From positions 245,405 to 309,404 of the forward strand of contig NZ_HG964937.1 of NCBI RefSeq assembly GCF_000613245.1: a stretch of 64,000 nt of DNA, in the 5' to 3' direction. Positions 47,547-57,916 of this stretch are shown one piece after another. This DNA is from Mycobacterium asiaticum DSM 44297. GTDB taxonomy: Bacteria; Actinomycetota; Actinomycetes; Mycobacteriales; Mycobacteriaceae. Position 1 is the stretch's first letter. Every line of letters starts with the position of its first letter. Both the position numbers and the translations under genes were made by a program. Below the pieces are notes generated by a model, which did not search any database, was not told the DNA's origin, and saw nothing but the letters and a program-made list of their open reading frames with translations.

Positions 47547-47836
47547 TGGTCCGGCGCCGTAAACCGCCGCCGCGGACCTCCTCGCCGTCGCCGCCGCTGC
47601 TGCGGCGAGTCGAGACCGGCCCGGATGGTTATGAGTACGAGGTGCGTCCCGTCGCGGCGGCGCGCGCCGTCAAGACCTATCGCTGTCCCGGGTGTGATCA
47701 CGAAATCCGTTCCGGCGTTGCGCATTTGGTGGTGTGGCGAGCCGAATCGCCAGATTCGATCGATGATCGTCGGCACTGGCATACGCCGTGTTGGACCAAC
47801 CGCGCCAATCGCGGTCCCACCCGCAAGTGGTACTAG
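47546..47836 (+). CDS. small zinc-ribbon-like conserved protein
   Basis: 96 aa, starting on the last base of the nucS stop. The Pro/Arg-rich N-terminus ([17 protein letters not shown]) is followed by a compact domain with YRCPGCDHEI and DDRRHWHTPCW, whose CxxC plus HWHTPC Cys/His residues could bind zinc. It matches the conserved gene after nucS (Rv1322 position). Coupling with nucS suggests a DNA-repair link, unproven. Confidence 0.85.
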   Translation: MVRRRKPPPRTSSPSPPLLRRVETGPDGYEYEVRPVAAARAVKTYRCPGCDHEIRSGVAHLVVWRAESPDSIDDRRHWHTPCWTNRANRGPTRKWY

Positions 47837-47837
47837 G

Positions 47838-48296
47838 TCAGCGGGGAGCCGGCTCCACCAACTCGATCAGGACGCCGCCGGCGTCCTTGGGGTGGATGAA
47901 GTTGATCCGGGAGTTCGCGGTGCCGCGCCGCGGGGCCTCGTAGACCAGCCGGACACCCTGCGAGCGCAGTTGCTCGCACATCGCGTCCAGATCCCTGGTC
48001 CGGCAAGCCAGCTGCTGGATGCCCGGGCCGCGCTTGTCGATGAACTTCGCGATCACCGAATTCTCGTCGAGGGGGGCCATCAGCTGGATCTGCGCGCTGG
48101 TGCCGGGCACCGCCAGCATCGCCTCGCGAATCCCCTGGTCGTCGTTGATCTCTTCGTGCACCAGGATCATGCCAAGATGGTCGTTGTACCACTCAATGGC
48201 CGCATCCAGGTCGGCGACTGCAATGCCGACGTGATCGAGTCCGGTGACCAGCGAGGTAGCAAGACTGCGACGGGCGTCAACTTGATCGGTCGTCAT
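47838..48296 (-). CDS. mce: methylmalonyl-CoA epimerase (VOC superfamily)
   Basis: 152 aa from ATG 48296. It interconverts (S)- and (R)-methylmalonyl-CoA in propionate metabolism, feeding the B12-dependent mutase. VOC metal ligands: His in TGLDHVGIAVAD, Gln in AQIQLMAP, Glu in GVLIELVEP. The usual HH pair of the third ligand site is QQ here (GPGIQQLACRT), a variant I believe is shared by mycobacterial orthologs. It is convergent with the zinc-ribbon gene (1-nt gap) and divergent from fadA4. Confidence 0.9.
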   Translation of the reverse strand: MTTDQVDARRSLATSLVTGLDHVGIAVADLDAAIEWYNDHLGMILVHEEINDDQGIREAMLAVPGTSAQIQLMAPLDENSVIAKFIDKRGPGIQQLACRTRDLDAMCEQLRSQGVRLVYEAPRRGTANSRINFIHPKDAGGVLIELVEPAPR

Positions 48297-48378
48297 TACA
48301 TAACGGTAACCTCGGAACAAAGATTCCGCTTCTCCGGGTTGGCACTATCGGCCGTTCGGTGCGCGTGTAGGAGGTTTG

Positions 48379-49560
48379 ATGACAACGTCGGTGATAGTTG
48401 CTGGAGCGCGGACTCCCATCGGGAAATTGATGGGTTCGCTCAAGGATTTCAGCGCCAGCGACCTGGGTGGGATCGCGATCAAGGCGGCACTGGAGAAGGC
48501 GAACGTGCCGGCTTCGCTCGTCGAGTACGTGATCATGGGACAGGTGCTGACGGCCGGAGCCGGGCAAATGCCGGCGCGCCAGGCCGCGGTCGCCGCCGGT
48601 ATCGGTTGGGATGTGCCGGCACTCACCATCAACAAGATGTGTCTGTCCGGCATTGACGCCATCGCGCTGGCTGACCAGCTCATCCGGGCCGGTGAGTTCG
48701 ATGTCGTGGTCGCAGGTGGTCAGGAGTCGATGACCAAGGCGCCGCACCTGTTGATGGACAGCCGGTCGGGCTACAAGTACGGCGACGTCACGGTGCTGGA
48801 CCACATGGCTTACGACGGCCTGCACGACGTATTCACCGATCAGCCGATGGGCGCGCTCACCGAGCAGCGCAACGACGTCGACAAGTTCACCCGTCAGCAG
48901 CAGGACGAATACGCGGCCCGGTCGCATCAGAAGGCCGCCGCTGCCTGGAAGGACGGGGTTTTCGCCGACGAGGTCGTGCCGGTGGAGATTCCGCAGCGCA
49001 AGGGTGATCCTCTGCAGTTCAGCGAGGACGAGGGCATCCGCGCCAACACCACCGCCGATTCGCTGGCCGGGCTCAAGCCCGCGTTCCGCAAGGACGGCAC
49101 CATCACGGCCGGCTCGGCGTCCCAGATCTCCGACGGTGCCGCCGCGGTGGTGGTGATGAAGAAGGAGAAGGCCCAGGAACTGGGGCTGACCTGGCTGGCC
49201 GAGATCGGTGCGCACGGCGTGGTGGCCGGGCCGGATTCCACACTGCAGTCCCAGCCTGCCAACGCAATCAAGAAGGCGCTCGACCGCGAGGGCATCACGG
49301 TCGATCAGCTGGACGTGGTGGAGATCAACGAAGCGTTCGCCGCGGTGGCCCTGGCCTCCACCCAGGAACTCGGCGTCGACCCCGAAAAGGTCAACGTCAA
49401 TGGCGGAGCGATCGCCGTCGGGCACCCGATCGGGATGTCGGGCGCCCGGATCACGCTGCACGTGGCGCTGGAACTGGCCCGCCGCGGGTCGGGCATCGGC
49501 GTGGCCGCACTGTGTGGTGCCGGCGGACAGGGTGACGCGTTGATCCTGCGTGCTCCGTAA
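48379..49560 (+). CDS. fadA4: acetyl-CoA acetyltransferase (thiolase)
   Basis: 393 aa from ATG 48379, with TAGGAGG about 4 nt upstream. Thiolase that condenses or cleaves acetoacetyl-CoA. Active-site Cys in [12 protein letters not shown] (about residue 89), His in [16 protein letters not shown], and a second Cys in [15 protein letters not shown]. Equivalent to Rv1323 (fadA4). A perfect 14-bp palindrome lies just after the stop. Confidence 0.95.
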   Translation: MTTSVIVAGARTPIGKLMGSLKDFSASDLGGIAIKAALEKANVPASLVEYVIMGQVLTAGAGQMPARQAAVAAGIGWDVPALTINKMCLSGIDAIALADQLIRAGEFDVVVAGGQESMTKAPHLLMDSRSGYKYGDVTVLDHMAYDGLHDVFTDQPMGALTEQRNDVDKFTRQQQDEYAARSHQKAAAAWKDGVFADEVVPVEIPQRKGDPLQFSEDEGIRANTTADSLAGLKPAFRKDGTITAGSASQISDGAAAVVVMKKEKAQELGLTWLAEIGAHGVVAGPDSTLQSQPANAIKKALDREGITVDQLDVVEINEAFAAVALASTQELGVDPEKVNVNGGAIAVGHPIGMSGARITLHVALELARRGSGIGVAALCGAGGQGDALILRAP

Positions 49561-49563
49561 CCA

Positions 49564-49577
49564 AGCAAACGTTTGCT
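49564..49577. promoter_or_regulatory. 14-bp perfect palindrome, LacI-type operator candidate
   Basis: AGCAAACGTTTGCT, 4 nt after the fadA4 stop and about 105 nt upstream of the next gene. The central CG and arm length resemble operators of LacI-family regulators. No such regulator gene is in the window. Confidence 0.4.
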
Positions 49578-49682
49578 AGCGAGGCGCGGGGAGGTGCCCG
49601 CGGCCACCGATGTGAGATTGGTCATATCCGCCGGTCAGAGGCCGCCGCGAGTGGGTGCAGGCGGCGTGACAGACTTGTCGGC

Positions 49683-50621
49683 GTGACACGTCCTCGGCCC
49701 TCGATCGGGCCAGCGTTGGCCGGTGCGGTCGACCTGTCCGGTCTCAAACAGCGCGCCCAGCAGAAGGCAACGGCCGGCCCGACCGGTCGTCCGTCGGCAC
49801 CCTCGGCACCCGAGTCCGGTGCTCCGGGCGAAGTGCGGATCGTTCAGGTCACCGAAGCCAACTTCGAAGACGAGGTGATCAACCGCTCCGACGAGGTGCC
49901 GGTCGTCGTACTGCTGTGGTCGCCGCGCAGCGACGTCTGCGTCGACCTGCTCGAGACGCTGTCCGGTCTGGCCGCCGAGGACAACGGCACCTGGGTGCTG
50001 GCCGCCGCGAACGTAGACGCCGCGCCGGGCATCGCCCGGATCTTCGGGGTGCAAGCCGTCCCGACCGTGGTCGCTTTGGCTGCGGCACAACCGGTATCGA
50101 GTTTCCAAGGTCCGCAGCCGGCCGATCAGTTACGGAGCTGGATCGACTCTTTGCTCGATGCGACTGCCGGAAAGCTCAGAGGGCCGGCGAATTCGGGTCA
50201 AGCGCAACAAGTGGATCCAGTGCTCGCCGAGGCGCGCCAGCAACTGGAGGCCGGTGACTTCGAGGCGGCGCGTGCGTCGTACCAGACGATCCTGGACGCC
50301 GATCCCGGCAGCGTGGAAGCCAAGGCGGCCATCCGCCAGATCGATTTCCTCACGCGCGCAACCGCGCAGCGTCCGGATGCGGTCGCCGCCGCCGATGCCG
50401 CCCCTGATGACATCGAAGCCGCATTCGCGGCCGCCGACGTCCAGATCCTCAATCAGGATGTCGCCGCGGCGTTCGAGCGCCTGACGGCTTTGGTGCGCCG
50501 CACCTCCGGTGACGACCGCACCAAGGTGCGCACCCGGCTGATCGAGCTGTTCGAGCTCTTCGACCCGGCCGATCCCGAGGTGGTCGCCGGCCGGCGCAAT
50601 CTCGCCAACGCGTTGTACTGA
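49683..50621 (+). CDS. thioredoxin-fold TPR protein (YbbN/CnoX-like)
   Basis: 312 aa, GTG start. A disordered N-terminus (residues 1-50), then a thioredoxin fold (VRIVQVTEANFEDEV, VVVLLWSPRSDVC, AVPTVVAL with the cis-Pro) and a C-terminal helical region with TPR-like repeats (ARQQLEAGDFEAARASYQTIL). The CxxC active site is replaced by SPRS, so it is not a classical redox thioredoxin. The layout matches YbbN/CnoX co-chaperones and Rv1324. Confidence 0.88.
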   Translation: MTRPRPSIGPALAGAVDLSGLKQRAQQKATAGPTGRPSAPSAPESGAPGEVRIVQVTEANFEDEVINRSDEVPVVVLLWSPRSDVCVDLLETLSGLAAEDNGTWVLAAANVDAAPGIARIFGVQAVPTVVALAAAQPVSSFQGPQPADQLRSWIDSLLDATAGKLRGPANSGQAQQVDPVLAEARQQLEAGDFEAARASYQTILDADPGSVEAKAAIRQIDFLTRATAQRPDAVAAADAAPDDIEAAFAAADVQILNQDVAAAFERLTALVRRTSGDDRTKVRTRLIELFELFDPADPEVVAGRRNLANALY

Positions 50622-50628
50622 TTCCCTG

Positions 50629-50688
50629 GCGAGCAGACGCAGAATCGCACTGAACCTACGGTTCTAGTGCGATTCTGCGTCTGCTCGC
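50629..50688. repeat. intergenic 23-bp perfect inverted repeat
   Basis: Arms 50629-50651 and 50666-50688 are perfect inverted copies beginning GCGAGCAGACGCAGAATCGC. The 14-nt centre extends the stem by five more pairs (GAACC/GGTTC) past a one-base bulge. It lies between convergent genes and could terminate both transcripts. GCGAGCAGACG-like half copies occur near 43113 and 57937. Confidence 0.8.
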
Positions 50689-50704
50689 GGGGGAACGCGA
50701 ACGG

Positions 50705-52900
50705 CTACTCGGGTTCGAGCCAGATCGCCGAGTTGGGTGGCAGCACCATGACCGCTGACGCGGGCCGTCCGTGCCACGGCTCGTCGGTGGCCTCGACACT
50801 TCCGAGGTTGCCGCGCCCGGATCCGTTGTAGATCGTCGCGTCGGTGTTCAACACTTCCCGCCACCGTCCGGCCTGCGGCAGGCCCAACCGATACCCGCTG
50901 TGCTCGGCGCCCGCGAAGTTGAACACGCAGGCCATCACCGACCCGTCGCTGCCATACCGCAGAAAGCTGAGCACGTTGTTAGCGGAGTCGTTGGCGTCGA
51001 TCCAGGAATAGCCCTCGGGAGTGGTGTCCTGGCTCCACAGTGCCGGGTGGCTGGCGTAGATCCCGTTGATGTCGCGCACCAGCCGCAGGACACCGTTGGA
51101 GAACCCTTGCTCGTCGAGCTGCCACCAGTCCAGGCCGCGTTCCTCGGACCATTCGGCACGCTGACCGAATTCCTGTCCCATGAACAGCAATTGCTTGCCG
51201 GGGTGGGCCCACTGATAGGCCAGCAGGCTGCGCAGGCCGGCCGCCTTGGTGTGATTGTCGCCCGGCATCCGCCCCCACAGGGTGCCCTTGCCGTGCACCA
51301 CCTCGTCGTGGCTCAGTGGCAGCACATAGTTCTCGCTGAACGCGTACAGCAGCGAAAAGGTCATCTCGTGGTGGTGATAGTTACGGTAAATCGGATCACG
51401 GCTGAGGTAGTCCAGCGTGTCGTGCATCCAACCCATGTTCCATTTCATCGAAAAGCCAAGGCCGCCAAGGTTGGTGGGGCGGGTCACGCCGGGCCAGGAC
51501 GTCGATTCCTCCGCGATGGTGACGATGCCGGGCGCCACTTTGTGTGCCGTGGCATTCATCTCCTGCAGGAACTGCACGGCCTCCAGGTTCTCCCGGCCGC
51601 CGTAGATGTTGGGTGTCCAACCGCCCTCGGGGCGTGAGTAGTCCAGGTAGAGCATCGATGCGACCGCATCCACCCGCAGGCCGTCGATGTGGAATTCCTG
51701 CAGCCAGTACAACGCGTTGGCCACCAGGAAATTGCGTACCTCCGGTCGGCCGAAGTCGAAAACGTAGGTGCCCCAGTCCAGTTGCTCGCCGCGCTTGGGG
51801 TCGGAATGCTCGTAGAGCGGCGTGCCGTCGAATCGGCCCAATGCCCAGGCGTCCTTGGGGAAGTGGGCAGGCACCCAGTCGACGATCACCCCGATACCGG
51901 CCTGGTGCAGCGCGTCCACCACGGCGCGGAACTCGTCGGGTGTGCCGAAGCGGGACGAGGGCGCGTAGTACGACGTCACCTGGTAGCCCCACGATCCACC
52001 GAAGGGGTGTTCGGCGACGGGTAACAGCTCGACGTGCGTGAAGCCTTGCTCGACAACGTATTCGGTCAGCTCGCGCGCGAGCTGCAGGTAGCTGAGCCCG
52101 GGACGCCAGGAGCCGAGGTGCACCTCGAGGGTGCTCATCGGCTCGAACACCGGATTTCGGCTCGGGCGCTGCGTCATCCACTCGTCGTCGTCCCAGGTGT
52201 AATCGCTGACCGTCACGCGCGAAGCCGTCTGGGGAGGCACTTCGGTGCCGAACGCGAATGGGTCGGCACGATCGGACACCACGCCGTCGGCGCCGTGCAC
52301 CCGGAACTTGTAGAGGCCATTGATCGGGAAGTCCGGCCAGAACAACTCCCACACACCCGAGGAGCCGAGCACGCGCATCGGAGCGTCGTTGCCGGTCCAC
52401 CCGTTGAACTCGCCGATCAGGTTGACGCCCTTGGCGTTGGGTGCCCAGACTGCGAACGACACCCCGTTGACCACGCCGTCGGGTGTGGTGAACGAACGAG
52501 GGTGGGCGCCAAGGACGTCCCAGAGCCGTTCGTGCCGGCCTTCGGCGAACAGGTGGAGGTCCACCTCGCCCAATGTGGGCAGGAAGCGGTACGGGTCGGC
52601 GACGACGTGCGGACCGGAACCCTCGTAGGCCACCTCGAGCCGGTAGTCGACCAGGTCGACGAACGGCAGCGCGACGGCGAACAACCCGGAATCGATGTGC
52701 TGCAAGGGAAACCGGTCGTCGCCGACCAGCGCCACGACGCTGGTCGCGTGGGGACGGAATGCCCGGACGACGGTGTGATCGCCGTACTCGTGGGCGCCCA
52801 GTATGCCGTGCGGATTGTGATGTGCACCCGCGGCGAGCGTGGCGACCTCGGCAGGGTCGGGTGCCAGATGAGTACTGGTCAATTGATCGGCTTTATTCAT
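50705..52900 (-). CDS. glgB: 1,4-alpha-glucan branching enzyme
   Basis: 731 aa, the same length as Rv1326c. N-terminal carbohydrate-binding modules (residues 1-225), then a GH13 (beta/alpha)8 barrel: [14 protein letters not shown] (nucleophile Asp), [10 protein letters not shown] (acid/base Glu) and [13 protein letters not shown]. It adds alpha-1,6 branches to linear alpha-1,4 glucan. It is downstream of glgE with a 6-nt gap; its Shine-Dalgarno AGGAGGTGA contains the glgE stop. Confidence 0.97.
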   Translation of the reverse strand: MNKADQLTSTHLAPDPAEVATLAAGAHHNPHGILGAHEYGDHTVVRAFRPHATSVVALVGDDRFPLQHIDSGLFAVALPFVDLVDYRLEVAYEGSGPHVVADPYRFLPTLGEVDLHLFAEGRHERLWDVLGAHPRSFTTPDGVVNGVSFAVWAPNAKGVNLIGEFNGWTGNDAPMRVLGSSGVWELFWPDFPINGLYKFRVHGADGVVSDRADPFAFGTEVPPQTASRVTVSDYTWDDDEWMTQRPSRNPVFEPMSTLEVHLGSWRPGLSYLQLARELTEYVVEQGFTHVELLPVAEHPFGGSWGYQVTSYYAPSSRFGTPDEFRAVVDALHQAGIGVIVDWVPAHFPKDAWALGRFDGTPLYEHSDPKRGEQLDWGTYVFDFGRPEVRNFLVANALYWLQEFHIDGLRVDAVASMLYLDYSRPEGGWTPNIYGGRENLEAVQFLQEMNATAHKVAPGIVTIAEESTSWPGVTRPTNLGGLGFSMKWNMGWMHDTLDYLSRDPIYRNYHHHEMTFSLLYAFSENYVLPLSHDEVVHGKGTLWGRMPGDNHTKAAGLRSLLAYQWAHPGKQLLFMGQEFGQRAEWSEERGLDWWQLDEQGFSNGVLRLVRDINGIYASHPALWSQDTTPEGYSWIDANDSANNVLSFLRYGSDGSVMACVFNFAGAEHSGYRLGLPQAGRWREVLNTDATIYNGSGRGNLGSVEATDEPWHGRPASAVMVLPPNSAIWLEPE

Positions 52901-52906
52901 TTTCCC

Positions 52907-55120
52907 TCACCTCCTGCGCAGCAGCCTGACGCGGGACTCTTCGGGTATGAGCGGCATGTTGACGATGTGGGCGACTGCCCGCCCCGGGTCGATGCGAATG
53001 TAATTGCTCTGCCCCCATTGGTATTCCTCACCGGTGATCTCGTCGCGCACCCAGAACCGCTCATAGGGCTCCCTGCCCAGCGCCTCCATGTCCAACCACA
53101 ACGTCGTCTCTTCTGGCCCGAATGCGTTGATCGTCACGACCACCAGGACGCAGTCGCCGGTGGCCGGGTCGAACTTGCTGTACGCCAGCAACGCGTCGTT
53201 GTCGATGCTGTGGAAGTGAATGTTGCGCAGTTGCTGCAGTGCCGGGTGCAGCCGGCGAATTTCGTTGAGCCGAGTGATAAACGGCTCCAGTGAGCGGCCT
53301 TCGGCCAGCGCGCCCTCGAAATCGCGGGGGCGCAATTCGTACTTCTCGGAATCCAGGTACTCCTCGCTACCCTCCCGCACCGCGCGGTGTTCGAACAGCT
53401 CGTACCCGGAGTACACGCCCCAGGCCGGGCTCATGGTGGCCGCCAGCACGGCTCGGATTGCGAACATGCCCGGGCCGTGATGCTGCAGCACCTCGTGCAG
53501 GATGTCCGGAGTGTTGACGAAGAGGTTCGGTGTGCGGAAGTCGGCGAGCCGGGCGATGTCGTTGCCGAATTCGGTCAGCTCCCATTTGGCCGTGCGCCAG
53601 GTGAAGTAACTGTAGGACTGGGTGAAACCCAGCTTGGCCAGCCCGTACTGGCGAGCGGGCGGGGTGAAGGCCTCCGACAGGAACAGCACGTCGGGATGTA
53701 CGGCTTTAACCTGAGCGATCAGCCAGGCCCAGAAGTTGGGCGGCTTGGTGTGCGGGTTGTCGACCCGAAAGAACTTGACGCCGTGGTCAATCCAATGCAG
53801 CACCACGCGTAGCACCTCGTCGTAGAGGCCCGCGGGGTCGTTGTCGAAGTTGAGGGGATAAATGTCTTGGTACTTCTTCGGCGGATTCTCCGCATAGGCA
53901 ATGGTGCCGTCGGGCAACTCGGTGAACCAGTTGCGGTGCTCGCGAGCCCAGGGATGGTCCGGTGCGCATTGCAGCGCCAGGTCCAGTGCCACCTCCATGC
54001 CCAGCTCGCGCGCGGCGGCCACGAAGTCGTCGAAGTCGTCGATCGTGCCGAGGCTGGGGTGGACGGCGTCATGGCCGCCGTCGGCACTACCGATCGCCCA
54101 CGGCGACCCGACGTCGCCGGGGGATGCGGTCGGATTGTTGTTGCGACCCTTGCGGTGCACCTCGCCGATCGGATGGATCGGTGGCAGGTACACCACGTCG
54201 AATCCCATGTCGGCTATTCGGGGCAGCGCGGCCGCGGCGGTCGCGAAGGTGCCGTGCACCGGCTTCCCGTCAGCGTCCCAGCCGCCGGTGGACCGCGGGA
54301 ACATCTCGTACCACGAGCCGAACCGGGCCAGCGGCCGGTCCACCCAGACGCCGTACTGCTCGCCCCGCGTGACCAACTCGCGCAGCGGGAACTGGTCGAG
54401 CAGTTCCTCGACTTCCGGGCTCAGCGCCAGCGCGGTGCGCGTCAGCGGATCGCCCGGGGTTCGCAGCGCCGTCGCGGCTTCCAGCAGCGGGTTGCGCAGT
54501 TGACGCGGCACGCCGGTGGCGGCGCGTTCGAACAAGGCGGCCCCGACCAGCAGGTCATTCGAAAGCTCGTTTTCCCCTTGGCCCGCATCGAGCTTGGCGA
54601 TCACCCCGTGGCGCCAACTGTGAATGGGGTCACCCCAGCCGTCGACCCGGAATGTCCACAGGCCCGCCCTGTCCGGGGCGAACTGACCGTGGAAGACGTA
54701 AGGTTCCAAACCCTCTGTCATCGGCAGCTGCAGCGGCTTCACGCGTTGCTCGGCATGCTGGTCGGCTTTGGCGGGATCGGACCGCCCGGTCAATTCGGAC
54801 TCGGCGGGCTGCACCGCCTTGAGCTTGCGCACCTCGGCGCCCTGGGGATACCGCGTCCCCAGGAACCGCACCACCAGCGTGGCGGCCACGGCCTCGTGGC
54901 CTTCACGCCAGACCGCCGCTCGGACCGGAATTACCTCACCAACCACCGCTTTCGCGGGATACGCACCGCAGGAGACAACGGGTTGAACGTCGTCTATCTC
55001 GACACGACCGGGCACCGAATCACTCCATTCGATTCCCGGCTCCTCAGCGGTCCGCAACCGCGGGCCGCCTCGTCGCCGGGAGATTTCGATTCCCGAATTC
55101 AACGCGGTCCGCATCGTCAT
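52907..55120 (-). CDS. glgE: maltosyltransferase GlgE
   Basis: 737 aa, about 36 longer than Rv1327c; extra residues are at the N-terminus (before [14 protein letters not shown]) and in an insertion near residue 100. GH13_3 enzyme that adds maltose from maltose-1-phosphate to alpha-glucan. Catalytic motifs: [12 protein letters not shown] (nucleophile Asp), [10 protein letters not shown] (acid/base Glu), [12 protein letters not shown]. It works with GlgB downstream to build branched glucan from trehalose-derived maltose-1-phosphate, and loss is toxic in M. tuberculosis. It is divergent from glgP. Confidence 0.97.
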   Translation of the reverse strand: MTMRTALNSGIEISRRRGGPRLRTAEEPGIEWSDSVPGRVEIDDVQPVVSCGAYPAKAVVGEVIPVRAAVWREGHEAVAATLVVRFLGTRYPQGAEVRKLKAVQPAESELTGRSDPAKADQHAEQRVKPLQLPMTEGLEPYVFHGQFAPDRAGLWTFRVDGWGDPIHSWRHGVIAKLDAGQGENELSNDLLVGAALFERAATGVPRQLRNPLLEAATALRTPGDPLTRTALALSPEVEELLDQFPLRELVTRGEQYGVWVDRPLARFGSWYEMFPRSTGGWDADGKPVHGTFATAAAALPRIADMGFDVVYLPPIHPIGEVHRKGRNNNPTASPGDVGSPWAIGSADGGHDAVHPSLGTIDDFDDFVAAARELGMEVALDLALQCAPDHPWAREHRNWFTELPDGTIAYAENPPKKYQDIYPLNFDNDPAGLYDEVLRVVLHWIDHGVKFFRVDNPHTKPPNFWAWLIAQVKAVHPDVLFLSEAFTPPARQYGLAKLGFTQSYSYFTWRTAKWELTEFGNDIARLADFRTPNLFVNTPDILHEVLQHHGPGMFAIRAVLAATMSPAWGVYSGYELFEHRAVREGSEEYLDSEKYELRPRDFEGALAEGRSLEPFITRLNEIRRLHPALQQLRNIHFHSIDNDALLAYSKFDPATGDCVLVVVTINAFGPEETTLWLDMEALGREPYERFWVRDEITGEEYQWGQSNYIRIDPGRAVAHIVNMPLIPEESRVRLLRRR

Positions 55121-55321
55121 CGGGGTTTCCTAGGCTTCTCACCCCAACCGGCTCCGCTGGCGTCATTGGGGTGTTCGTTCGTTAGGTCGTTGTCTGCTCG
55201 CCTCCGTGCGCCCCATACCCACCCTAGTGTCCGGCTACACCGGGGGCGCCAAAAAGCCGTCTCCATAAGGGGTCGCTGTGGAACCCTGCACGCACCGAAA
55301 ACCGCAGTAACGTAGAGATGC
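55121..55321. promoter_or_regulatory. divergent glgE-glgP promoter region
   Basis: 201 nt between the divergent glucan-synthesis and glucan-breakdown genes. CACCCCAA (55140-55147) and TTGGGGTG (55166-55173) form an 8-bp inverted repeat 20-53 nt upstream of the glgE start, which could be an operator or leader hairpin. No promoter hexamers are clear. Confidence 0.4.
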
Positions 55322-57916
55322 GTGAAAGCCCTTCGTCGCTTTAACGTCCGTGCCCACCTTCCCGACCGTCTCGCCGCGCTGGACCAACTGTCGACGAACC
55401 TGCGCTGGTCCTGGGAGAAACCCACGCAAGACCTCTTTGCGAGCATCGACCCGGAGCTGTGGTCCAACTGCGGCAAGGACCCGGTGGCGGTGCTCGGCGC
55501 GGTCAAACCCGCGCGCCTCGATGAGCTGGCGATGGACGAAGACTTCCTGCGGCGCCTCGACGAACTCGCGGCCGATCTGAATAACTATCTGAGCCGCCCG
55601 CTGTGGTACCAGCAGCAGGCGGCCGCGGGCGTGGCGATGCCCACCGGGATTGCGTACTTCTCGATGGAGTTCGGGGTTGCCGAGGTGTTGCCCAACTACT
55701 CCGGCGGACTGGGAATCCTGGCCGGGGACCATCTGAAGTCCGCGTCCGATCTCGGGCTGCCGCTGATCGCCGTGGGTCTGTACTACCGCTCGGGTTATTT
55801 CCGTCAGTCGCTGACTGCCGACGGCTGGCAGCAGGAGACCTACCCCTCGCTGGACCCGCAGGGCCTGCCGCTGCGCCTGCTCACCGACGGCGTCGGCGAC
55901 CCGGTGCTGGTCGAGCTCGCGCTGCCGGATTCCGCGCGGCTGCGGGCGCGCATCTGGGTCGCGCAGGTGGGCCGGGTGCCGCTGCTGCTGCTGGATTCCG
56001 ATGTCCCGGAAAACGAACACGAGCTACGCAGCGTCACCGATCGCCTCTACGGCGGAGACCAGGAACACCGCATCAAGCAGGAGATCCTGGCCGGCATCGG
56101 TGGGGTGCGCGCAATCCGGGCGTTCACCGCCATCGAAGGGCGCCCGGCGCCCGAGGTGTTCCACATGAACGAGGGGCACGCGGGCTTCCTCGGCGCCGAA
56201 CGCATCCGCGAACTGGTAACCGATGCCGGGCTGGATTACGACACCGCGTTGACGGTGGTGCGGTCCAGCACGGTGTTCACCACCCACACGCCGGTTCCCG
56301 CGGGCATCGACCGATTCCCGGTGGATCTGGTGCAGCGCTATTTCGACGACGAGGGCCCCAGCGTGGCCACCCTGTTGCCGGGTGTCCCCACGGAACGGAT
56401 TCTGGCCTTGGGCGCGGAGGACGACCCGACCAAATTCAACATGGCGCACATGGGCCTGCGGCTGGCGCAGCGGGCCAACGGCGTCTCGCTGCTGCACGGG
56501 CGGGTGAGCCGGGTGATGTTCAACGAGTTGTGGCCGGGCTTCGACCCCGGCGAGGTGCCGATCGGCTCGATCACCAACGGTGTGCACGCCCGGACCTGGG
56601 CGGCGCCGCAGTGGCTGCAGCTCGGGCGCGAGCTGGCGGGGTCCGACTCGTTCAGCGAGCCGGCCGTGTGGCTGCGTCTGCAGCAGGTCGATCCGGGACA
56701 TCTGTGGTGGATTCGCTCGCAGCTGCGGGCACTGCTGGTCGAGGACGTGCGTGCCCGGCTGCGTCAGTCCTGGCTGGAGCGGGGCGCTTCAGAAGCCGAA
56801 TTGGGTTGGATCAAAACGGCGTTCGATCCCAACGTGTTGACCATCGGGTTCGCCAGACGGGTGCCGACCTACAAGCGCCTGACCCTGATGTTGCGCGACC
56901 CGGAGCGGCTGGAACGGTTGCTGCTGCATCCGGAACGGCCGATTCAGCTGATCGTGGCCGGAAAGTCGCACCCGGCCGACGACGGTGGAAAGGCGTTGAT
57001 CCAGCAGGTCGTGCGATTCGCTGATCGGCCGGTGGTGCGCAACCGCATCGCCTTCCTGCCCGACTACGACATGTCGATGGCCCGGTTGCTGTATTGGGGT
57101 TGCGACGTCTGGCTGAACAACCCGCTGCGCCCGTTGGAAGCCTGCGGCACGTCGGGAATGAAGAGTGCGCTCAACGGCGGGCTGAATCTGTCTATCCGCG
57201 ACGGTTGGTGGGACGAGTGGTACGACGGCGAGAACGGTTGGGAGATTCCTTCGGCCGACGGCGTCGCCGACGACCACCGGCGCGACGACCTGGAGGCCAA
57301 CGGGTTGTACAACCTGCTGGAGCAGGCGGTGGCGCCGAAGTTCTACGAGCGCGACGAGCAGGGTGTGCCGCCGCGTTGGATCGAGATGGTGCGGCACACG
57401 CTGCAGACGCTGGGCCCGAAGGTGCTGGCCTCCCGGATGGTCACCGACTACGTCGAGCGCTACTACCTGCCGGCGGCCGAGTCGCTGCGCAAGACGGTCG
57501 GGGCGCCCCCAGGCGGGCACGAGTTCGACGCGGCCCGCGAACTGGCGGCCTACCGCCGTCGCGCGCAAGAGGCGTGGCCCAAGATCGACATCACCGACGT
57601 GGATAGCACCGGGTTGCCCGACACCCCGCTGCTGGGGTCGAAGCTGACGCTGACCGCGACCGTGCAACTGGCCGGACTGGCGCCCGACGAGGTGGCGGTG
57701 CAGGCGGTGCTGGGCCGGGTCGATGCCGGCGACGAGTTGCTGGATCCGATCACTGTGGAGATGTCCTACGCGGGCAGTGCCGAAGGCGGCAATCAGGTCT
57801 TCTCGGCGACGACGCCGCTGCCGTTGGCCGGAGCGCTCGGCTACACCGTGCGGGTGCTGCCCCGGCACCCGATGTTGGCCGGCAGCGGCGAACTCGGGCT
57901 GGTCACGCTGGCCTAG
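55322..57916 (+). CDS. glgP: alpha-glucan (glycogen) phosphorylase
   Basis: 864 aa, GTG start. PLP-dependent enzyme releasing glucose-1-phosphate from alpha-glucan ends. PLP Lys is in EACGTSGMKSALNGG (about residue 617); EFGVAEVLPNYSGGLGILAGDHLKSA lies near the N-terminus, and FHMNEGHAGFLG is also typical of the family. The N-terminal domain and absence of the regulatory phospho-site match the GT35 actinobacterial type (Rv1328). Its last 14 nt are antisense to the end of dinG. Confidence 0.96.
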   Translation: MKALRRFNVRAHLPDRLAALDQLSTNLRWSWEKPTQDLFASIDPELWSNCGKDPVAVLGAVKPARLDELAMDEDFLRRLDELAADLNNYLSRPLWYQQQAAAGVAMPTGIAYFSMEFGVAEVLPNYSGGLGILAGDHLKSASDLGLPLIAVGLYYRSGYFRQSLTADGWQQETYPSLDPQGLPLRLLTDGVGDPVLVELALPDSARLRARIWVAQVGRVPLLLLDSDVPENEHELRSVTDRLYGGDQEHRIKQEILAGIGGVRAIRAFTAIEGRPAPEVFHMNEGHAGFLGAERIRELVTDAGLDYDTALTVVRSSTVFTTHTPVPAGIDRFPVDLVQRYFDDEGPSVATLLPGVPTERILALGAEDDPTKFNMAHMGLRLAQRANGVSLLHGRVSRVMFNELWPGFDPGEVPIGSITNGVHARTWAAPQWLQLGRELAGSDSFSEPAVWLRLQQVDPGHLWWIRSQLRALLVEDVRARLRQSWLERGASEAELGWIKTAFDPNVLTIGFARRVPTYKRLTLMLRDPERLERLLLHPERPIQLIVAGKSHPADDGGKALIQQVVRFADRPVVRNRIAFLPDYDMSMARLLYWGCDVWLNNPLRPLEACGTSGMKSALNGGLNLSIRDGWWDEWYDGENGWEIPSADGVADDHRRDDLEANGLYNLLEQAVAPKFYERDEQGVPPRWIEMVRHTLQTLGPKVLASRMVTDYVERYYLPAAESLRKTVGAPPGGHEFDAARELAAYRRRAQEAWPKIDITDVDSTGLPDTPLLGSKLTLTATVQLAGLAPDEVAVQAVLGRVDAGDELLDPITVEMSYAGSAEGGNQVFSATTPLPLAGALGYTVRVLPRHPMLAGSGELGLVTLA

